A stretch of 64,000 bases of DNA from Achromobacter xylosoxidans (GCF_002192695.1 NZ_MTLG01000083.1:116723-180722); one strand, 5' to 3'. Numbered from the stretch's first letter, positions 32,537-43,600 are shown. Numbers and translations are program-made. The notes: a model not told the origin generated them from the letters alone.

Positions 32537-32629
32537 TCAGTATTTTGTCAATTCACTACTAGTGGGATTGTACCGGTAGATACCACCACCAGTTCCCGCG
32601 ATGTCTTGCTGAAGGTTTTTCACAATAAA
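32537..32629 (-). pseudogene. C-terminal remnant of a displaced CDI toxin
   Basis: A 30-codon open frame in the cdiA direction ends with TGA at 32537-32539, 4 bases before the immunity ATG. It reads ...QQDIAGTGGGIYRYNPTS... and ends ELTKY, plausible for the tail of a toxin domain. Its frame is cut by the hairpin repeat at 32630, where a stop codon appears. Too short for the tools that list open frames; identified from the toxin-immunity spacing. Confidence 0.6.
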
Positions 32630-32674
32630 GGTGTCAGACTACATTTTCAGGTGCGAAAAATGTAGTCTGACACC
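32630..32674. repeat. GTAG-type palindromic hairpin
   Basis: GGTGTCAGACTACATTTT (32630-32647) and its exact reverse complement (32657-32674) enclose a 9-base loop, CAGGTGCGA. Followed by TTATTTTT. It separates the toxin remnant from an IS3 orfA fragment. Confidence 0.9.
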
Positions 32675-32677
32675 TTA

Positions 32678-32989
32678 TTTTTAAGATATCACGCTCTTCA
32701 ATGACCTCGGCCAACTGACGCTTGAGGCGCTGAATCTCGCTCTGCTCGTCGGTGCGCGCCTTGCCTTTACCGGGAAATGAGGCGTCTGGGCCGTGCGTCG
32801 CCAGCTCCTTCTTCCACCGGTAGATAATCGAGCGCTTCAAGCCCAACATCAGCGATAGTTGCGTGCCGCTGACCTTGCCTTCCTCCAGTTGCCTCACCGC
32901 CTCGATCTTGAACTCTCGGATGTGACGCTGACGTTTGGCTTCGAGCGGCTTGTCTTCGGGTTTGGATTTATCCATGGGACACCTCCTTG
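32678..32989 (-). pseudogene. Internal IS3 orfA fragment bounded by hairpins
   Basis: About 310 bases nearly identical in protein to orfA of the intact IS (MDKSKPE start, GTQLSLMLGLKRSIIYRW, DEQSEIQRLKRQL). Homology stops at the A-run slippery site on one side and just upstream of the ribosome site (CAAGGAGGTGTCCC) on the other; both IS ends and orfB are missing. Hairpin repeats abut both edges, so the fragment is a repeat-to-repeat cassette. Confidence 0.88.
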
Positions 32990-32995
32990 AAAAAA

Positions 32996-33040
32996 GGTGT
33001 CAGACTACATTTTCAGGTTTGAAAAACGTAGTCTGACACC
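32996..33040. repeat. GTAG-type palindromic hairpin
   Basis: Arms GGTGTCAGACTACATTTT (32996-33013) and AAAACGTAGTCTGACACC (33023-33040) with one mismatch, loop CAGGTTTGA. Lies between the IS fragment and the SUKH immunity gene. Confidence 0.9.
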
Positions 33041-33080
33041 CTATTTTGAATCCGCCCTACCGCGCCAGTCGCTTTTTGAC

Positions 33081-33611
33081 CTAATCAGCAGCTTTAAAAA
33101 AATGCTTATCTAGATCAGCAGAAGGGAATTGACCAGGTAGAACTTTTGACGAAATGTCCCTACCAAGAAGCCTTAAAAGAAACTCAACACAGCCACAATT
33201 GTAGATCTCTTCTTCCCCTTGGTCGGAGCTATGAATAGCAACTTTCCATGAATCTGGCTCTCCATCAACCAACCAAACAAAAGTTTCTCCATTATCTGTC
33301 ACTGCCCAAGGAAGAAAAGAACCTTCCGCGGGATAGTCTGGCCTTGGATAGTCCGATAAAAACTCCTGCCGCATTACAGCGTACGCGCCTACAAAGCATT
33401 TACTTTTCTCATAATTCAAATTTGAATTTTCTGAAAAAGGATCTAGCACCCACACAAAATCGTCTATCGCCCCGCATCCATAAATTGAAATAAATTCTTT
33501 AAAATCATTGGGCAGTCGCAGGTTCTCCTCAGTTTCAAGATTCGCCCAAGCGGCCTTGTCAAAGGCTCGCGGAGAGGGTGGCGGGAGAAGGCTAATCAGC
33601 TTATTTATCAT
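33081..33611 (-). CDS. SMI1/KNR4 (SUKH) family immunity protein
   Basis: 176 residues. Early ANLETEENLRLPNDFKEFISIYGCGAIDDFVWVLDPFS and FLPWAVTDNGETFVWLVDGEPDSW are the SUKH superfamily pattern, whose bacterial members neutralise many polymorphic toxins. The ATG at 33611 with GTAGGA upstream marks the start. No toxin gene remains next to it: a hairpin arm and a transposase fragment occupy the upstream side. Orphan immunity gene of the cdi locus (inference). Confidence 0.85.
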   Translation of the reverse strand: MINKLISLLPPPSPRAFDKAAWANLETEENLRLPNDFKEFISIYGCGAIDDFVWVLDPFSENSNLNYEKSKCFVGAYAVMRQEFLSDYPRPDYPAEGSFLPWAVTDNGETFVWLVDGEPDSWKVAIHSSDQGEEEIYNCGCVEFLLRLLGRDISSKVLPGQFPSADLDKHFFKAAD

Positions 33612-33637
33612 TCCTACTTCACCCCACTTAGGAAACC

Positions 33638-34003
33638 TCAGTGTCGGACTACAATTTTCGCTGGCCGCCCGCGCCGTCGGGTAACCACCTGCCGATGCAG
33701 GCCATGCTCCAAACCCGCACAATACTCTTCCGACCCAAGCGGGTTTCCTGACTGGGTCGACTGTCGAATGCGCTCAATTTCTTCAGTGGGCATCGCTGAT
33801 TCCACGTAGCTGCGATAAACAGCTCGGCGCTCATCCTCCGAACACCCAAGCGCCAGATACAAGGGATGCAGTTCCAGCACTCCACCTTCGGCCATCCCCA
33901 TACGACCTCTATAGCTCGACCATGGATAGTCTGCTGCGTGTGCTGCCATGTGCGCTCGCACCGGGTTAAGTTCGATATACCTGCAACATGCTAGCAAGTC
34001 AGA
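33638..34003 (-). pseudogene. REP-associated tyrosine transposase (RAYT), C-terminal fragment
   Basis: About 120 codons starting SDLLACCRYIELNPVRAH and containing YPWSSYRGRMG, the conserved middle of RAYT / Y1_Tnp transposases, with the basic RRRGRPAK tail. The N-terminal half with the HUH motif and catalytic Tyr is missing. Hairpin repeats flank both sides, the arrangement expected of a RAYT gene with its own REP sequences, although here the gene is broken at the hairpin near 34005. Confidence 0.88.
33641..33660. repeat. Single arm of the GTAG-type palindromic repeat (variant)
   Basis: GTGTCGGACTACAATTTTCG matches the left arm of the family with two differences and sits directly against the stop codon of the RAYT fragment. 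Confidence 0.75.
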
Positions 34004-34008
34004 AAAAA

Positions 34009-34053
34009 GGTGTCAGACTTCATTTTCAGGTGTGAAAAATGTAGTCTGACACC
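34009..34053. repeat. GTAG-type palindromic hairpin
   Basis: GGTGTCAGACTTCATTTT (34009-34026) and AAAATGTAGTCTGACACC (34036-34053), one mismatch, loop CAGGTGTGA. Cuts the 5-prime side of the RAYT fragment. Confidence 0.9.
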
Positions 34054-34104
34054 TTATTTTAAGGCCCAGTTTCCCGGCAAGAGCCGGAGACGCGCGGAAT
34101 ATTG

Positions 34105-34160
34105 AAAATGTAGTCTGACACCTTTTTTCCATTCAGGTGTGAAAAATGTAGTCTGACACC
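34105..34160. repeat. Tandem direct copies of the repeat arm
   Basis: AAAATGTAGTCTGACACC occurs at 34105-34122 and again at 34143-34160, both followed by TTTTTTCC; direct instead of inverted orientation, 38 bases apart. The second copy lies inside the 3-prime end of cdiI. Confidence 0.9.
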
Positions 34161-34600
34161 TTTTTTCCAATCGTGGAATCCACTACTAGAATTGGATCCT
34201 CATATTTCTCCAGATTCTGGTCAACCCATGATTCGCCATCACGTAACAAATGGAATTTTACAATTGCACCGAATTCATCACTGGAGACTATAGCTTGAAG
34301 AACTCCTTCCTTGCGTTCCCGCCATTTCTTGAAAAGGTCATCCAAAAATATTATCGAATTAAGAACATAGGCTGAAGTGCAATAATCATCAATATGAATA
34401 GAATTGACAAAACACTCCCAACCAGTTTTATCTGGGAAGTTATCTCCACTCACATTTCTACGTTTAGTCGCTAGAGAGGCAAGAAATACACATTCATTTT
34501 CTATTGAAAATCCTGAACGAAGCATATCAAACAATTTCTCCGGGGTTTTCCCACCCTTCCAAACGGCACTCGCCAGCGTCTCTTTCATCTTGGCATTCAT
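34133..34600 (-). CDS. cdiI: CdiI-type immunity protein with repeat-derived C-terminus
   Basis: 155 residues from the ATG at 34600, 11 bases after the cdiA stop; an in-frame TTG at 34609 is an alternative. Acidic, AT-rich gene with no family I can name (FDMLRSGFSIENECVFLASLATKRRN, GWECFVNSIHIDDYCTSAYVLNSIIFLDDLFKKW). Position directly after cdiA makes it the cognate immunity gene. Its last ten residues, KKVSDYIFHT, are translated from the hairpin-repeat arm at 34143-34160 and the stop is in the repeat loop, so the native C-terminus has been replaced. Whether it still protects is unknown. Confidence 0.75.
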   Translation of the reverse strand: MNAKMKETLASAVWKGGKTPEKLFDMLRSGFSIENECVFLASLATKRRNVSGDNFPDKTGWECFVNSIHIDDYCTSAYVLNSIIFLDDLFKKWRERKEGVLQAIVSSDEFGAIVKFHLLRDGESWVDQNLEKYEDPILVVDSTIGKKVSDYIFHT

Positions 34601-34611
34601 TGCGATCAAAA

Positions 34612-37600
34612 CTATTCTCCCAGATACTTTTTCAAACCTTTTTCAACCGCCTGCATGAACTTCTTATCCAATAATAGTTTATTAACAGATTTCGGCGCAC
34701 TGGGAAATGAATTTGTGGAGAAATCGTAAAGATACTTATTTCCCTCATTATCCTGATAATGGATCTGCCCAGGACGTTGACCTGGATTGGGATTCTCAAC
34801 GTCCAAACGTTCCTTACCTGCCCCCTTCCATATGGTCTTACTAGCCGTTTGAACGCCCCCCGCGCCCAACATGCCTTTCGGGTTATCTCCCGAACCAGAG
34901 GCACTATTCCCAGCCTTGGGCCTCCCTCCCACTCCTCCATCGCTATCAAGTGGTGACAATCCTTTCACCGCCGCGAAAACTACAGGCGATGCCATCATTG
35001 TCTCAACCACAAAACGGTCCACTCCGTTTGCGTAGTCGGGCGAACCGATCTGGAAGCGCACCAGCGCATCCTTCAACTCCAACCGATCATAGGTATTGTT
35101 GCGATTGGCCGTGTCCAGCAAGTCCATCCCAGCGATCAGCGGATCACTCAATCGGCTGGTGGCAGTGGCAAGCCCCGCAACATATGCCTCCCTCTCAAGC
35201 AGCTTGTCCTGAACGCACCGGCCATTGCTCCCGCAAGCAGGTAGATCTTGCTCGTCAATAGCTTTGATCCACCCCTCGAAATGGCCCGCGGCGGTCTGAC
35301 ATCCCCGATCGCCCACACATTCCGCCAACTCCTTTACCTTGGATTTGAACTTGGCGGTGTGGACGTTTGAATGGTCCTTCAGCGTGTTGTTCTCGACTTC
35401 AATACGAGCTGCCGCCGCAATTGCCGACATCTGTTCTGGAGAGAGCCCACTGGAGATCGCAGCTACGATGGAAACTAGTAAATTTGAACGCTGTTCCTTT
35501 TCTTCTGCCCCGAGCCCAGCAGCACTAGCTCCAAATGCCTTCTCCAGAAGGTTGTTTAGAACAACGCTCGCAGACGCTCCAACAGCCCCAGCACCACAGT
35601 TTGCCCCCTGTGCCACAGCTCCCCCGCAGGCCAGCACTGCATGAAGCGCGACATGCCCTGGCGATCCCTCTCCACCGAGGGAAGTGGCAAGAACCTTGAT
35701 TTGAGCTGCGCCCAGGCTTTGCAGATAGTTCACTGCCGCTGATTGAGCGAACTGACCCGCCCCTCCAGTAACGTTACCGCCTGCTGCTGCACTCACAGCG
35801 GTGATGAGCAAGCGATATTCGCCGTTGGGGCCCCACTTAGCCGCTTCCGCATATTGAGCGGCAAGTTGCTCCTTGCGGTACCCCTCAGGCTCAGCATCCA
35901 TCGCTTTTTTCAACGCATCCGCTTCCTTCGCCCGATTCGTCAAAAACTGCCCCATCTGCTGCTGGGCTTCCGACGCAATCTCAAACCCCGCCTCGATCTT
36001 CTCCTTATCAAATATCGGCTTCAGCGCATTCAACGTATCCGAGGTATCCCGGTTCAACGCCGCGATCGTCTCCGCCGCCGTCATCCCGCTCAGATCCTGC
36101 TGCGCAGCCTCATCGCGGATCACGACCGTGCCGCCGCTGATGGCGCTTTGCGTGGTCGAGTTGCCGCTGCCCTTGGCGGCCACGACGATGGGCGTGCCCA
36201 TGCCGAAGCCGTTGCTGCCGGTGGCGATGGACGTGGCATGGTCCTTGCTGGCGCCGCCTGCCACCTGGCCGTCCTTGGTTGTCCCCAATCCGGAATCCGC
36301 CCCCTTGGACGCGCCGAAGCCGAAGCCCCCGCCTATCGAGACTTGGCCGCCGCTGTACTTGGCACTGTTCTTGATGCTCTCCGTGATCAGCGTGCCGGTG
36401 TCGAGCTTGTTCAGCCCCTCCGCCACGGCCTGGTCGCTGCTGGCGATGACGCTGCCGATCAATGTGGTGTTGTTCTTGACATCGATCTGGAAGCCGCCGT
36501 CGCCTGCCCGCAAGCCCGTCTGCTCCATGACGGACTTGAAGTCGCTGTTCATCTTGCCGGTGCTGGCGTTGGCCCAGGCGTTGCTGGCTCCGGCGCAGAA
36601 CGGCGGGATGCACAAGCTCAGCCCAAAGCCGGCGCTCTTGTTCTTGGAGTCGTACTTGCTGCTGTCCTGCAGGCTCTCCAGCAGCAGGTTGCCGCCCACG
36701 GACGCGATGATGCGATCAGCCTCCCCCGTCGCGCCCTTGAGCGTGGTGTCCCCGCCCGACTGAATCGCCAGCACGTTGCCTGCCGTGACGTGACTGTTGG
36801 TCCAGCTTTCGTCCTTGCCGTTGGCCGAACCCCGGCCAACCGAGGCGCCCAGCTCCAGCGTGAAGCCGTTGCGCTCGCCGCCGGTCGAGAAGCCGATGCC
36901 GATGCTGCCGCTGCTGCTCTTGCTGTCGGTCTTCTGTTCGAAGGCGTTGCGCGCGGCCTGCAGCACGACGTCGCCTTCGGCCTTGAGCACCACGTTATTG
37001 CCCGCCGACACGTTCGAGCCCGTGACGGTAATGTCGGAGTCTTTACCAGCGCCTTGCGCAACGATGGTCAGGTCCTTGCCCGCGGTGACGGTCGAGCCGT
37101 AGGCGCTCGACGAGCTGCGATCGGTGGTGCTGGTGCTCTTGCTCGTGCCCAGGCTGAGCTTGATGCTGATACCGCCCACTTGGTCGATCTTGTTGCTTGA
37201 ACCGGGCTCGGCCAGCTCCGCCGCTTGGGCGGCCAGGGCGGACTTGCGGACGGCGTCGTAGGCATTGACGCCCGCGACGCCGGTGGTTACGCCTGCCAGG
37301 CCCTTCATGACAGTGTTGTCCGTCTTGCCCGCCGCGTCGGCCATACGGACGCCGGTCTGCACGGCGCTGACCAAGGGGTTGCTGGCAGTGAGCGTCAGCC
37401 CGGTCTGCTTGATCTCATGGAACTCCTTCTCGCGCGTGGTATCGAGCGCCGCGGCGATGTTCACCTCCTTGCCGATCAGCGTCATGTCGCCCTGGCGCGC
37501 CAGGAGGTTGCTGCCCGTGATGTTCAGCGCCTCACCGGCCTTGATCAGGACGTCGCCTTCAACGCTGCCCACCGTGCTGGCGGTGTTGAAGATCTTCTTG

Positions 37601-40600
37601 CCGTCGATCCAGTCGGTCTGCTTGCTGCTGCCGTAGCTGATGCCGCCCATCGCACCGAAGCCGGACTTCTTGACCATCTTGTAGTTGTAGCTGTCCTCGG
37701 CGTTCTGGCCGGGCAGGATGTTCACGTCGCGCTCGGCGGACATGACCAGGTCCTTCTGCGCGGCGACGTTCGACCCCACCACGTTCAGGTCCCGCCCCGC
37801 CATCAACACCGCCGTGTCGCCGGTAAAGGTCGAACCCTTGGCCTGCTCCCAATCGTTGGAGGTAATGGTGTGCGTGGTCTTGGACGACAGGAAACTCTTG
37901 GTCTTGTAGCGGACCTCGTCATAAGCCGAACCGGTTTCCACGCCGGCGACCAGATTTATGTCGCGTCCCGCGCCCACGGCGAGTTGCTTGCCGGCGGTGA
38001 CTTCCGCCGCTCGCGCATTGACGTCCTGGCCCGCGACCAGCGTAAGGTTTCCGCCCGCGGCGAGGGTCGAGCCGACTTCCGAGCTGGTGCTCAGGTCGTG
38101 GCGGTTGTTCTTGTTCAGGACCAGCGTTTCGCCATGGCTTTCGGTCAGCGTTTCCAACGCGATGTCGCGCCCGGCCTGCAGCCGCGCGTCGTCCTTGACC
38201 GAGACTTGCGCCGCGGTCAGCGTGATGTCGCGGCCGGCCTGCATATTGAGGTTGCCGGCGTCGACGCGGGCCACGCCACTGACGTGCGTGCCCCAGGTGC
38301 TGCCGAAGTTCTCGGAGGCCGAGGTGGACGTCAGGGCGATGTCTCGTCCCGCCTTCAGGGCAACGTTGTCGCCTTTGATCAGCGATACCAGGTTGGTCAG
38401 GTCCTCGCGCGCGGCGAGGTCGACGGTGGAGCCCTGGATCAGGCCGCCGCCCTGGTTGACGATGTTGCCGGCGGTCATGACGGTGGCTTCGCGCGCGCCG
38501 ATGGTGCCGCTGTTGACGATGTCGCCTTCGGCCTCCAGCTTGACGTCGCGGCCGGCCATGAGGGTGCCGTCGCCCTTCAGGTCGCCTTCGCGCACCAGCA
38601 GGTAGACCTGCGGGACCAGCACGGTCTCGGTGGTGCCGTCGGGCAGCGTGACGGTCTGTTCGACCAACCAGACCAGGTCGGTGGTCAGCTGGCGCTGCTG
38701 CGCCTCGGTCAGCGCGACGCCGAGCTGGACGCCGCTGTCGCGGGCGAATTGCGCGCCAGCGGCAAGCAGGGCCTTGTATTGGCTGTCGTTGTCGCTGTAC
38801 TTGTCGAGGAAGCGCTGGCCGGTGGTGGCCAGGATCTGGTCGGACACGAGCTTCTGTTCATAGAAACCGTCGCCCAGGCGCTTGGGCTGGCCCGAGGGCG
38901 TCAGGAACTTGGCGCCCGCGGGCACCAGGGAATCCCAGTTGCCCAGACGCGCGCCTGACAGGTTCTGGCCGTCGGCCGCGGCGGTGGCGCCGCTGGCGGA
39001 CAGAGAGCCGCCCGTGCCGAGCGTGGCGCCGGCGGGTCCGGATGCGCCTTGCGCGTCCAGGCGCTGGCCGTCCAGGCCGCCGCTGGCGCCGACCGTGGCG
39101 CCCGCCTGGCCGGCATTCGAGACCGAACCCGAACCGACGCCGGCATTGACGGGGCCGGAGCCGCCTTGGCCGTCCATACGCTGGCCTTCAAGGCCGCTGC
39201 TGGCGCCAACGGTGGCGCCGGCCTGCCCCGGGGTCGAGACCGAGCCTGCGCCCACGCCGGCATTGACCGCGCCGGCCGTGCCGGGCTGGTCGTTGCGTTG
39301 GCCTGCCAGGCCGCCGCCCGAGCCGGCGCCGTTGCCGATAGTGGTGCCGGGCAGCGCGCCCGGCTGGCTCAGCAGGTCCAGCAGGTAATCGCTGGAGACG
39401 GTCGGACGCTGGCCGACGAAGCGCGGATCGGTCGCGACGACGTAGGGCGCATCCGGCCTGCCGTTGACGGTGTAGAGTTGGCTGTCCGGAATACCGGCAG
39501 GATTGGAGACGCTGCGCACCACCGTGCCGCCGGGCAGGCCGACGCTGGCGACCAGCACCGGTCCGGGCGCGACGCCGCCATTGCTGGCGCCGGGCTTGGA
39601 GCCGTTGAGCTGGACGGCGACGTTGCCGCCAGACGTGCCGACTGGCAATTCGATGGGCTGGCCGGCCAGGGTGGCGTTGTACGCGCTGGAAAACTCCTTG
39701 CGGTCGCGCGAACGCGCCTGGGTTTCCGTCATGGTCCCGGTCCGCGTGATGGTGCGCACGCCGCCCGCGCCAATGTTATTGATGGCAGGACCCGCCACCG
39801 TGAGCGCGCCGCCCGCGGCGATCTGGCTCTTGTCGTTGGTGACGGCGCCGGTGAGCGTCATGGACCCGCCCGACAGGATCTTGCCGGGATCGGAGGACAG
39901 GGTACGGGTCTCGGTGACGGTCTCCTGCACCCGGTAGTACACGAACGTGCCGACCAGGCGATTATTGAAGTCGGCGTTGAACTCGCGGATGCGCGCATCC
40001 AGCACCATGTGCGGCGCCTTGTACGCAGCGTAGGCTTCTTCGTAGGCCTGGCGACGCGCTTTCTCGGCGTCGCAGGTGGGGCGGGTGTAGCAGGCCTGCT
40101 CGGGCTCCGTCCAGACTGGCATGGGGCCGGACGGCGGCGTCACGCCGAAGACGGACCAGATGCGCTCCTGGGCGCCGTACCGGAATTTTTCCGGCACGTC
40201 CGAGCAAGTCGCGCCGGCATCGCCGCCGGTACCGTCACACACCATGGTGACCGGCGTATAGGTAGGCGTGATGGGCGAAGTCGTGCCGCCCTTGCCCTTC
40301 AGGCTGGGCGCGTAATCAAACGGCGGCCCATAACGCGACGCCGGATACTTGGTGGACGGCAGCAGGAACATGCGTTCCGGATCGTCGTCCAGCCAGGCCG
40401 GATCCTTGCTGCACATCGGCGTCACTTCGTCGCACAGCCAATTGGTTTCGGCGTCGTACATGTCGGTGGTGCCGGCCGGGGTGAAATACACCTTGGACGT
40501 GCTGGACACCTGCACCGTTTCGCTGGTGTAGCGGTCGTTCTGGTTGCGGATGGACGCGGCCGAGATGTTGGCATTGCCAGCCGCTTCAATGGTCGCAGAG

Positions 40601-43600
40601 GCGTTCAGCAACGAACCCGCCTGGCCGATGGCTTTGCCCGCAGCATCCAGCGCGCCGCCGATGCGCAGGTCGCCGCCGGCATAGACCAGCGCATGGTCGC
40701 GGTTGACGAGCGATCCCACGCCCAGGTCCATGCTGGCGCGCGACGCGATGACGGCTCCGCCGCCCGCGCCCGCGCCGTTGACCAGCGTGCCAGCCTGGAT
40801 CGACACGGCATCGCCGTAGATGCGGCCGGTGTTGTCGACGCGGCCCGCGGTGATGCGAGTCGAACCGCCGTCGATGAGGCCGGCGTTGGTCAGGCCCTGC
40901 GTCACCGTGATGCGGTTCTGGCCGGCGGCCAGCAATTGGCCGGAGGCCTGGTTGTTCAGCGAATCCGCCGTGATGCTCAGGTCGCGGCCGGCGCTGATCT
41001 TGGCGCGGTTGTCCATCGCGCCGCCGACCGACAGATTGAGATCGCGGCCGCTGGAGATGTCGCCCTCCTGGTTCAGCGGGCCGGCATAGGCGAACGACAG
41101 GTCGCCCGCGGATTGCAGCACGCCCAGCCCTTGCAGCGCCTGCGCGATGACGGTCAGGCTCTTGCCCGCCTGCAGCGTGCCTTGGGTGTTCTTGAGCATG
41201 TCCGCGACGATGCGCGCGTTGCCTTGGGAAGCGACGGCGCCGCCCGTGTTGTCCAGTTCCTTGGTGGTGAGGCCCAGGTCCTCGATCGCCTCGATGGAGC
41301 CTCCCTGGTTGTTGACGCGGTCGGCCACGATGGAGACGACCTTGCCCAGAACGCCCTTGGGCGGCGTGCCGGCCGCGGTCAGCGTGCCGCTGTTGTCCAG
41401 GCTGGCGGCCTTCAAGGTCAGCACGTTGTCGGCCTGGATCAGGCCGCCGCGGTTGTCCACCGCGCCCGTGGCGGTGACGGTCAGGTCGCGAGCTGCCAGC
41501 GTGCCGTCGCGGTTGACGATGCTTGCGGCTTCGATGCGCGCATCGCCTGCGGCGGCGATCACCCCGCCGGTGTTGTTCAAGGCGCCGCCCAGTTTGATCG
41601 CGGCATCGCCCGTGGACGTCAGTTTGCCGCCCTGGTTGTAGAGGTTGGCGGCGGCGATATCCAGAGCGCCGCCCTGCACGACCGCGTTGCGGCTGTCGAC
41701 ATCGCCCGGCGTGGCCAGCGTGACCTTGCCGATGGCGGACAGCTTGCCGCCCGCCAGGTTCAAGCTGTCCGCTGACAGGCTCAGATCGCGGCCCGCGAGG
41801 CTGGTGCCGCCATGAACGATGGAACCCCCGGTCAATCTGATGCTGCCCGGCAGGCTGAGCGAGCCGTCGGCACCCACGCCGGCCACGAAGCGGCCGGCGT
41901 TGGAAAGCTGGCCCAAGGCGGTGGCGATGAGATCGCCGCCGGCCAGCACCGAACCGGTGTTGTCCAACGTGGATCCCGCCCACAGCTTGGCATTCGTGCC
42001 CGCGGACGCGACGCCCGCATTGAGCAGCGCGCCGCCCGCGCTCAGGTCCAGCGCCGCGCCGGACTGCAAGCGGCCGTCCGCGGTGATGGTGAGTTTGCCA
42101 CCGGCGCTGGCGACCAGGTCGCCCGCCTGCGTGGCGGCGATGCCGCTCAGCGTCGCGTCCGTGCCGGCGCGCAAGGTCATGCCTTGTTCCGCGGCGGCCG
42201 AGCCGAACGCGGTAAGCGCGCCGCCCGCCTGCGCGGTCAGCACGCCCCCTGCCTGCAGGCGCGACGCCGCGCCCAGCGCGATGTCGCCGCGCTGGGCGGT
42301 TAGCGACAAGTTGCCTTGCAAGGCGGCCACCGTGCCATCGACCGAGATCTTGTCGCCGGCTGTCAAGGCCTGCGAGCCGCCTGCCAGCATGCGCCCGGCC
42401 GCCTGCAACGCGCCTTGCGCGGTGGCGGTCAACGTGCGGCCGGCCTGCGCCAGTCCGGCCGTGCCGACGGTCACGTCGCGGCCCGTCAGCGTCAGGTTGG
42501 CATCGGCGGCGGCAGTGCCGTCCACTCGCGCGTCGCGCGCGGCAGCCAGCAGCATGTCGCCCACGGAACTCAGGGCGCCCGTTGCGTACAGGTCGCGATC
42601 CGCGCGGGCAGTCAGCGTGCCCGCGGCTTGCAGTTGGCCGTTCTGCTTGACGATGAGATCGCGTCCCGCCGTGATCGAGGCGTTGCCCGCCGCGCGTTCG
42701 CCCAGGGCGGCAGCAAGGCCGCCCAAGAGGACGTCTCCAGTTGCGGCGAGCGTCAGGCCGCCGCCCGAGGCAATGACGCCGTCTGACACCAGGTTGCCGC
42801 CTGCGCGCGCGCTCAGCCCGTCGGATGCTTGCATCCTGCCGCCAGCGCCGACCAGCAGGTTCGCGCCTGCGTCGGCCGTCAGGCCACCTTCCAGCGCGGT
42901 GGCGATGCCGTCGATGCGGATGTCGCGCTGCGCGCCCAGGACGATGGGGGAACCGGCCGTCACCGTGCCCGTGATGAACAGGTCGCGGCCCGCCTGCGCC
43001 TGCAAGCTGCCGCCGGCGGCGCCGGCGCCCGTGGCGGTGCCCGCCGTGCCTGCGATGCGCAAGTCTTGGCCCGCGCCCAGCAGCAGTTTGCTGCTGCCCT
43101 GGGCCAGGCCGGCCTGGCCGATGCTCAGGTTCCCAGCAGCGTCCGCGCGCAGCGTGCCGTTGGCGACGGTCTTGCCGTTCAGCTCGGCGTCCGTGCCGGC
43201 CTTCAGCGTGATGTCCTGCTCGCCCGAGATCGTGCCGTTGGCCAGCAGCTTGCCGCCGGCCTGCGCTTGCAGCAGTCCGCCTGCTTGCAACGCGCTTGCG
43301 CCGCCCAGCGTCATGGCGCCGCCGCTCTCCACCTTGAGCGCACCCGCATCGGCCAGGACCGTGCCGTCCACCGCCAGATTCTTGTCGATACGCAGCGTCG
43401 CCGCTTGCCCGGCCACCAGCGTGCCCGCCAAGGCGGCGCTGTCGGCCTGCACATCGACCGAGCCATCGGCCTGCAGGCGCGCGTTCGCGCCGGTGGCCAG
43501 CGCGCCGCCGGCCTGTAGCGCCAGGTTGCCGGCCGCCAGGTTCTGGCCGTCGAGGCTGATGTTGCCGACCGACTCCAGAATCAGATCGGCCAGCGAGGAA

